Assembly: GCA_963801045.1 (NCBI GenBank)
Contig: CAWDDC010000003.1
Location: forward strand, 682,001-746,000
From: JACCWP01 sp963801045
Lineage (GTDB): Bacteria; Actinomycetota; Actinomycetes; Propionibacteriales; Nocardioidaceae
Length of the DNA: 64,000 bases
Reading direction: 5' to 3'
The notes under the pieces were generated by a model. That model was not told the DNA's origin. It did not search any database and worked only from the letters and a program-made list of their open reading frames with translations. The position numbers were made by a program, and so were the translations under genes. Within the stretch, counting starts at the first letter, position 1. Every line of letters starts with the position of its first letter. Positions 62,919 to 64,000 of this stretch are shown one piece after another.

Positions 62919-63713
62919 CTGCGCTCCTGGTGCGGCAGACCGGTGAGCAACACCCCGACGACGCGCTGCGGAGCCTCGGCCCAGGCTCCCGCGACAGCCG
63001 CCCGCCGCGGCAGCCGGAGGTGGGCGCGGCCAGCCTGCACCGCGGCGACCGTTGCGCGCGCCACCTCGTGCGGATCGAGCTCACGGAGCACCCGCAACCG
63101 GCTGAGCCGGGCGAAGCCGGCATCGGTCGGGCCATAGGTTCGGGCCCGATCGATCATGTCGCCGCGCACCGGCCCGAGCTGCACGTCGGTGACGCCGACA
63201 CCGGTGCCGCGCAGGTCGGCGCGCAGCCCGGCGGTCAGTCGGGACAGCCCCGCCTTGGACGACCCGTACGCCGCCAGTCCGGGGAAGGTGCCCACGGCAG
63301 CCAGCGACGACATCGCGACGAGGTGTCCGCTCCGGCGAGCCTGCATACCGGGCAGTGCCTGTCGGAACAGCTCGGCGGGTGCGAGCAGGTTGAGCCGGTA
63401 GAGCGCGTGGAGCTCCTCGGCCGTCTGGTCGGCCAGGTGCCGTGCGGTCTCGACGCCGGCGTTGGAGACGACGACGTCGATCGCGCCCGCGGCTGCCTCG
63501 GCCCTGGCGATCAGCCCTCCGAGGTCGGCCTGGTCGGTCAGGTCGGCGACGAGGGCGATGCCGTCGAGCCGGGCGGCGAGGTCGCGCAGCGGCCCCGCCG
63601 TCCGCGCGACCAGCACGGGTCGCGCTCCCGCCGCGGCGAACGCCTCAGCCAGGGCGGCGCCGATGCCTCGCGAGGCGCCGGTCACCAGGACACACCGGCC
63701 CACGAGCGTCCAT
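62915..63713 (-). CDS. SDR-family oxidoreductase, likely one frameshift
   Basis: A short-chain dehydrogenase of about 265 residues: LVTGASRGIGAALAEAF (cofactor), VVVSNAGVETARHLADQ, MSSLAAVGTFPG with the catalytic Ser, and YGSSKAGLSRL (YxxxK). ATG 63713 (MDARGPVC) lies 7 nt after CAGACT and gives the usual SDR start if one extra base near 63689 is removed (VCLVTGASRG). The uninterrupted frame would instead begin at GTG 63703. It is coupled to the E2-like gene. The substrate is probably a hydroxyacyl or ketone compound. Confidence 0.85.
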
Positions 63714-63846
63714 GCCGGGCAGTCTGCCCCAGCTCGCGACGGGGCGCGGCCGGAGGTGAATGGCCACCGATCCGCCGAATTCGCTTCCACGCGGGCCGGA
63801 GGCACGGCAGGCTCCTGTCTCGTTGCCGATCCCGCCGAGGAGAACC

Positions 63847-64000
63847 ATGAGCACCGCCGACCCCACGTCGACCCCCGCCTCCGCTCTCAGGCTCGACCGC
63901 GGAGCCGCTGCCCGAGCCGCGCGCCGAGTCCCCGCTGCCGCCCGACGTCACGTCGCTGCGCGCGCAAGTCGCGGGGCCGGTGCTGGTGGCAGGCGACGCG
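63847..64000 (+). CDS. N-terminus of an FAD-binding (BBE/oxidase-type) oxidoreductase, partial
   Basis: The gene runs off the window. After a clear GAGGAG Shine-Dalgarno it begins MSTADPTSTPAS. One extra base near 63893 shifts the frame; the corrected reading is STAEPLPEPRAESPLPPDVT followed by LRAQVAGPVLVAGDA, which matches the start of FAD_binding_4 oxidases (usually LRxxVxGPVLxPGDxGY). Only about 50 residues are available, so the call is tentative. It is divergent from the SDR gene. Confidence 0.5.
   Translation, partial: MSTADPTSTPASALRLDRGAAARAARRVPAAARRHVAARASRGAGAGGRRR

Overview
The window is about 72% GC, uses GTG starts freely, and carries lineage-marker families: DUF3027, DUF2530, a PGPGW membrane protein, 13E12/DUF222 HNH proteins, an IdeR/DtxR iron repressor, an F420-type LLM oxidoreductase, a mycothiol-dependent maleylpyruvate isomerase-fold protein and FprA. 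This fits an Actinomycetota chromosome, most likely Nocardioidaceae (Nocardioides-like). I see no rRNA, tRNA, CRISPR array, intact insertion sequence or prophage. It reads as ordinary chromosome with some accessory genes.

Layout. 0-8.9 kb: tsaD, a frameshifted ornithine aminotransferase, a methyltransferase, a secreted beta-propeller, a broken HNH gene, a Gfo/Idh oxidoreductase, and an SDR divergent from an LLM oxidoreductase. 9-10.8 kb: an iron-siderophore binding lipoprotein behind a truncated paralogue and an iron box, then a phosphodiesterase. 11-19.5 kb: a DEAD-box helicase, secreted and lipoprotein genes, two small membrane or lipid-handling genes and an OsmC peroxidase. 19.6-24.3 kb: a GGDEF-EAL protein and a CFA-type lipid methyltransferase coupled to a DUF1295 reductase. 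24.4-28 kb: an iron repressor divergent from a photolyase, then a UdgX-like glycosylase and a hotdog protein. 28-32 kb: a GH13 alpha-glucosidase, a structured RNA candidate, pdxH and serC. 32-41 kb: membrane, methyltransferase and transport genes, including a MarR-MFS pair and a purine permease. 41-48.8 kb: a DeoR regulator divergent from a GH27 alpha-galactosidase, a cold-shock protein, fprA with a HATPase-PAS regulator, and an acyl-CoA ligase. 48.8-54.3 kb: a cyclase-like STAND protein and a DUF1800/DUF1501 pair. 54.4-64 kb: a methyltransferase, PspC, GH15, a MalY-type C-S lyase, a truncated haemoglobin, a hydrolase, an E2-like acyltransferase coupled to an SDR, and the start of an FAD oxidoreductase.

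Themes. Iron control is visible from both sides: the IdeR repressor and a good iron box in front of a siderophore-binding gene. Secreted or cytosolic carbohydrate enzymes (GH13, GH27, GH15) suggest use of alpha-glucans and alpha-galactosides. Many genes start 6-8 nt after a TANNNT-like -10 hexamer and so look leaderless; this helped to choose starts.

Two cautions. First, about 22 single-base frameshifts interrupt 16 otherwise well-conserved genes. Most look like one extra base, which points to sequence error more than to decay, so genes are described as they would read when repaired. Second, the most unusual non-coding signal is at 29661-29970: its own promoter, an extreme Shine-Dalgarno, a 14-codon ORF and a 13-bp stem enclosing two hairpins. 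I do not recognise it as a known RNA family.
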